From contig PBKH01000068.1 of assembly GCA_002721375.1 (NCBI GenBank), positions 5,506 to 11,955 of the forward strand: a stretch of DNA of 6,450 nucleotides, given 5' to 3'. Of the stretch, positions 5,965-6,450 are shown in pieces. The position numbers and the translations under genes were made by a program. The notes below the pieces were generated by a model. The model saw only the letters and a list, made by a program, of their open reading frames with translations. It did no database searches and had not been told where the DNA came from. The DNA is from Verrucomicrobiales bacterium (GTDB taxonomy: Bacteria > Verrucomicrobiota > Verrucomicrobiia > Limisphaerales > UBA1096). The stretch's first letter is position 1, and each line of letters begins with the position of its first letter.

Positions 5965-6450
5965 TCACGGAACTTCCCCTTCTGACAATTTCGGTTTCTC
6001 CGGTATCCGGTTGAGCCAAATGCGCGGCTGTCGGCCGGAGAGATAAAAAATTTCCACCGCATTTGTGAGTACTCGCTGCATGGTCTCAGTAACTAAGCGT
6101 TGCTGAAAAAGCTCCGGATTGCGCTCGTAAAAGGGACGCTGCTCGGTGAACGATTTGGACTCTGCCTGAACCGAGCCCAAAAGTCGGTCGGCAGCTGTTT
6201 TCCCAGCACTTTCGATTACCTTAGCCTGTCCTTGTGCACTGGCAACAATACTAGCAGCCTCACCACGTGCTTCGTCAATCTTTTCGCCCAACTCCTGCTC
6301 GGCGTTGGTAAATGCAGCGAAGTCCGGCTCGACACCGACAGGTACTTTAACTGTCAGTGTAACCGAACTAACACGGATAGGGAGTTTATGCTCTTCGTTG
6401 ACAACTTTGTTGATGCGATTTCGTATATCCTCTTCAAGTTTGGTCTTTCC
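5965..6450 (-). CDS. SPFH/band 7 (HflK/HflC-like) membrane protein, C-terminal part
   Basis: The frame is open from the window edge to a TGA stop and gives 161 residues; the N-terminus, with the expected membrane anchor and most of the SPFH domain, lies outside the window. What is visible fits the end of the HflK/HflC group: a strand-like stretch (VSSVTLTVKVPVGVEPDF, residues 28-45), then an Ala/Glu/Lys-rich helix (about 50-100) with the pattern EARGEAASIVASAQGQAKVI, then FYERNPELFQQRLVTETMQRVL (about 109-130), matching the family's conserved 'Y..NP...R.RL..ETM..VL' segment. In Proteobacteria HflK and HflC form a membrane ring around the protease FtsH and modulate membrane-protein turnover; that role here is inferred. 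It lies 37 bases upstream of the metal ATPase on the same strand. I cannot tell HflK from HflC or from a stand-alone SPFH protein, because the diagnostic N-terminus is missing. A TTG at 6291 is an internal leucine, not a start. Confidence 0.85.
   Translation of the reverse strand, partial: GKTKLEEDIRNRINKVVNEEHKLPIRVSSVTLTVKVPVGVEPDFAAFTNAEQELGEKIDEARGEAASIVASAQGQAKVIESAGKTAADRLLGSVQAESKSFTEQRPFYERNPELFQQRLVTETMQRVLTNAVEIFYLSGRQPRIWLNRIPEKPKLSEGEVP

Noticed and set aside
5965..6291. A separate 108-residue gene starting at TTG 6291
   Set aside because: The same frame stays open to the window edge and the upstream residues continue the SPFH pattern, so this is an internal codon of a truncated longer gene.

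Overview
The window is filled by five genes that all read on the minus strand, so transcription runs from base 6450 towards base 1. Spacers between them are 37, 61, 23 and 6 bases. The two end genes are cut by the window edges. There are no RNA genes, insertion sequences, CRISPR arrays or gene-free stretches over 300 bases, and no plus-strand frame looks like a real protein.

In transcription order: (1) the C-terminal 161 residues of an SPFH/band 7 membrane protein of HflK/HflC type (6450-5965); (2) a complete 670-residue P1B heavy-metal ATPase with a histidine-rich N-terminus and a CPC transmembrane motif (5927-3915); (3) an ABC transporter ATPase with an unusual hydrophilic C-terminal extension of about 95 residues (3853-2705); (4) its probable partner, a six-helix ABC-2-like permease with a soluble domain of about 240 residues outside the membrane (2681-1143); (5) the first 378 residues of a membrane-anchored protein with TPR-like helices (1136 to beyond base 1), which I do not recognise as any named gene.

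Base composition is moderate, near 50% GC by eye. The style of the last three proteins (the permease stretch QMVAVKPVARWRVWFGKWLG, and GGFRGLIANVLWVRAMQMQ in the anchored protein) recalls proteins of the Verrucomicrobiota and wider Planctomycetes-Verrucomicrobia-Lentisphaerae group. That placement is recollection of family style, not a search result, and is moderately confident at best.

Functionally the window reads as two parts. The first is membrane-protein housekeeping plus metal efflux (SPFH protein, metal ATPase). The second is a tight three-gene module, ABC ATPase, permease with external domain and anchored extracytoplasmic protein, which looks like an exporter or envelope-remodelling complex of unknown substrate. 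The module is the best candidate for undescribed biology here. None of the four complete gene starts has a strong Shine-Dalgarno sequence at normal spacing.
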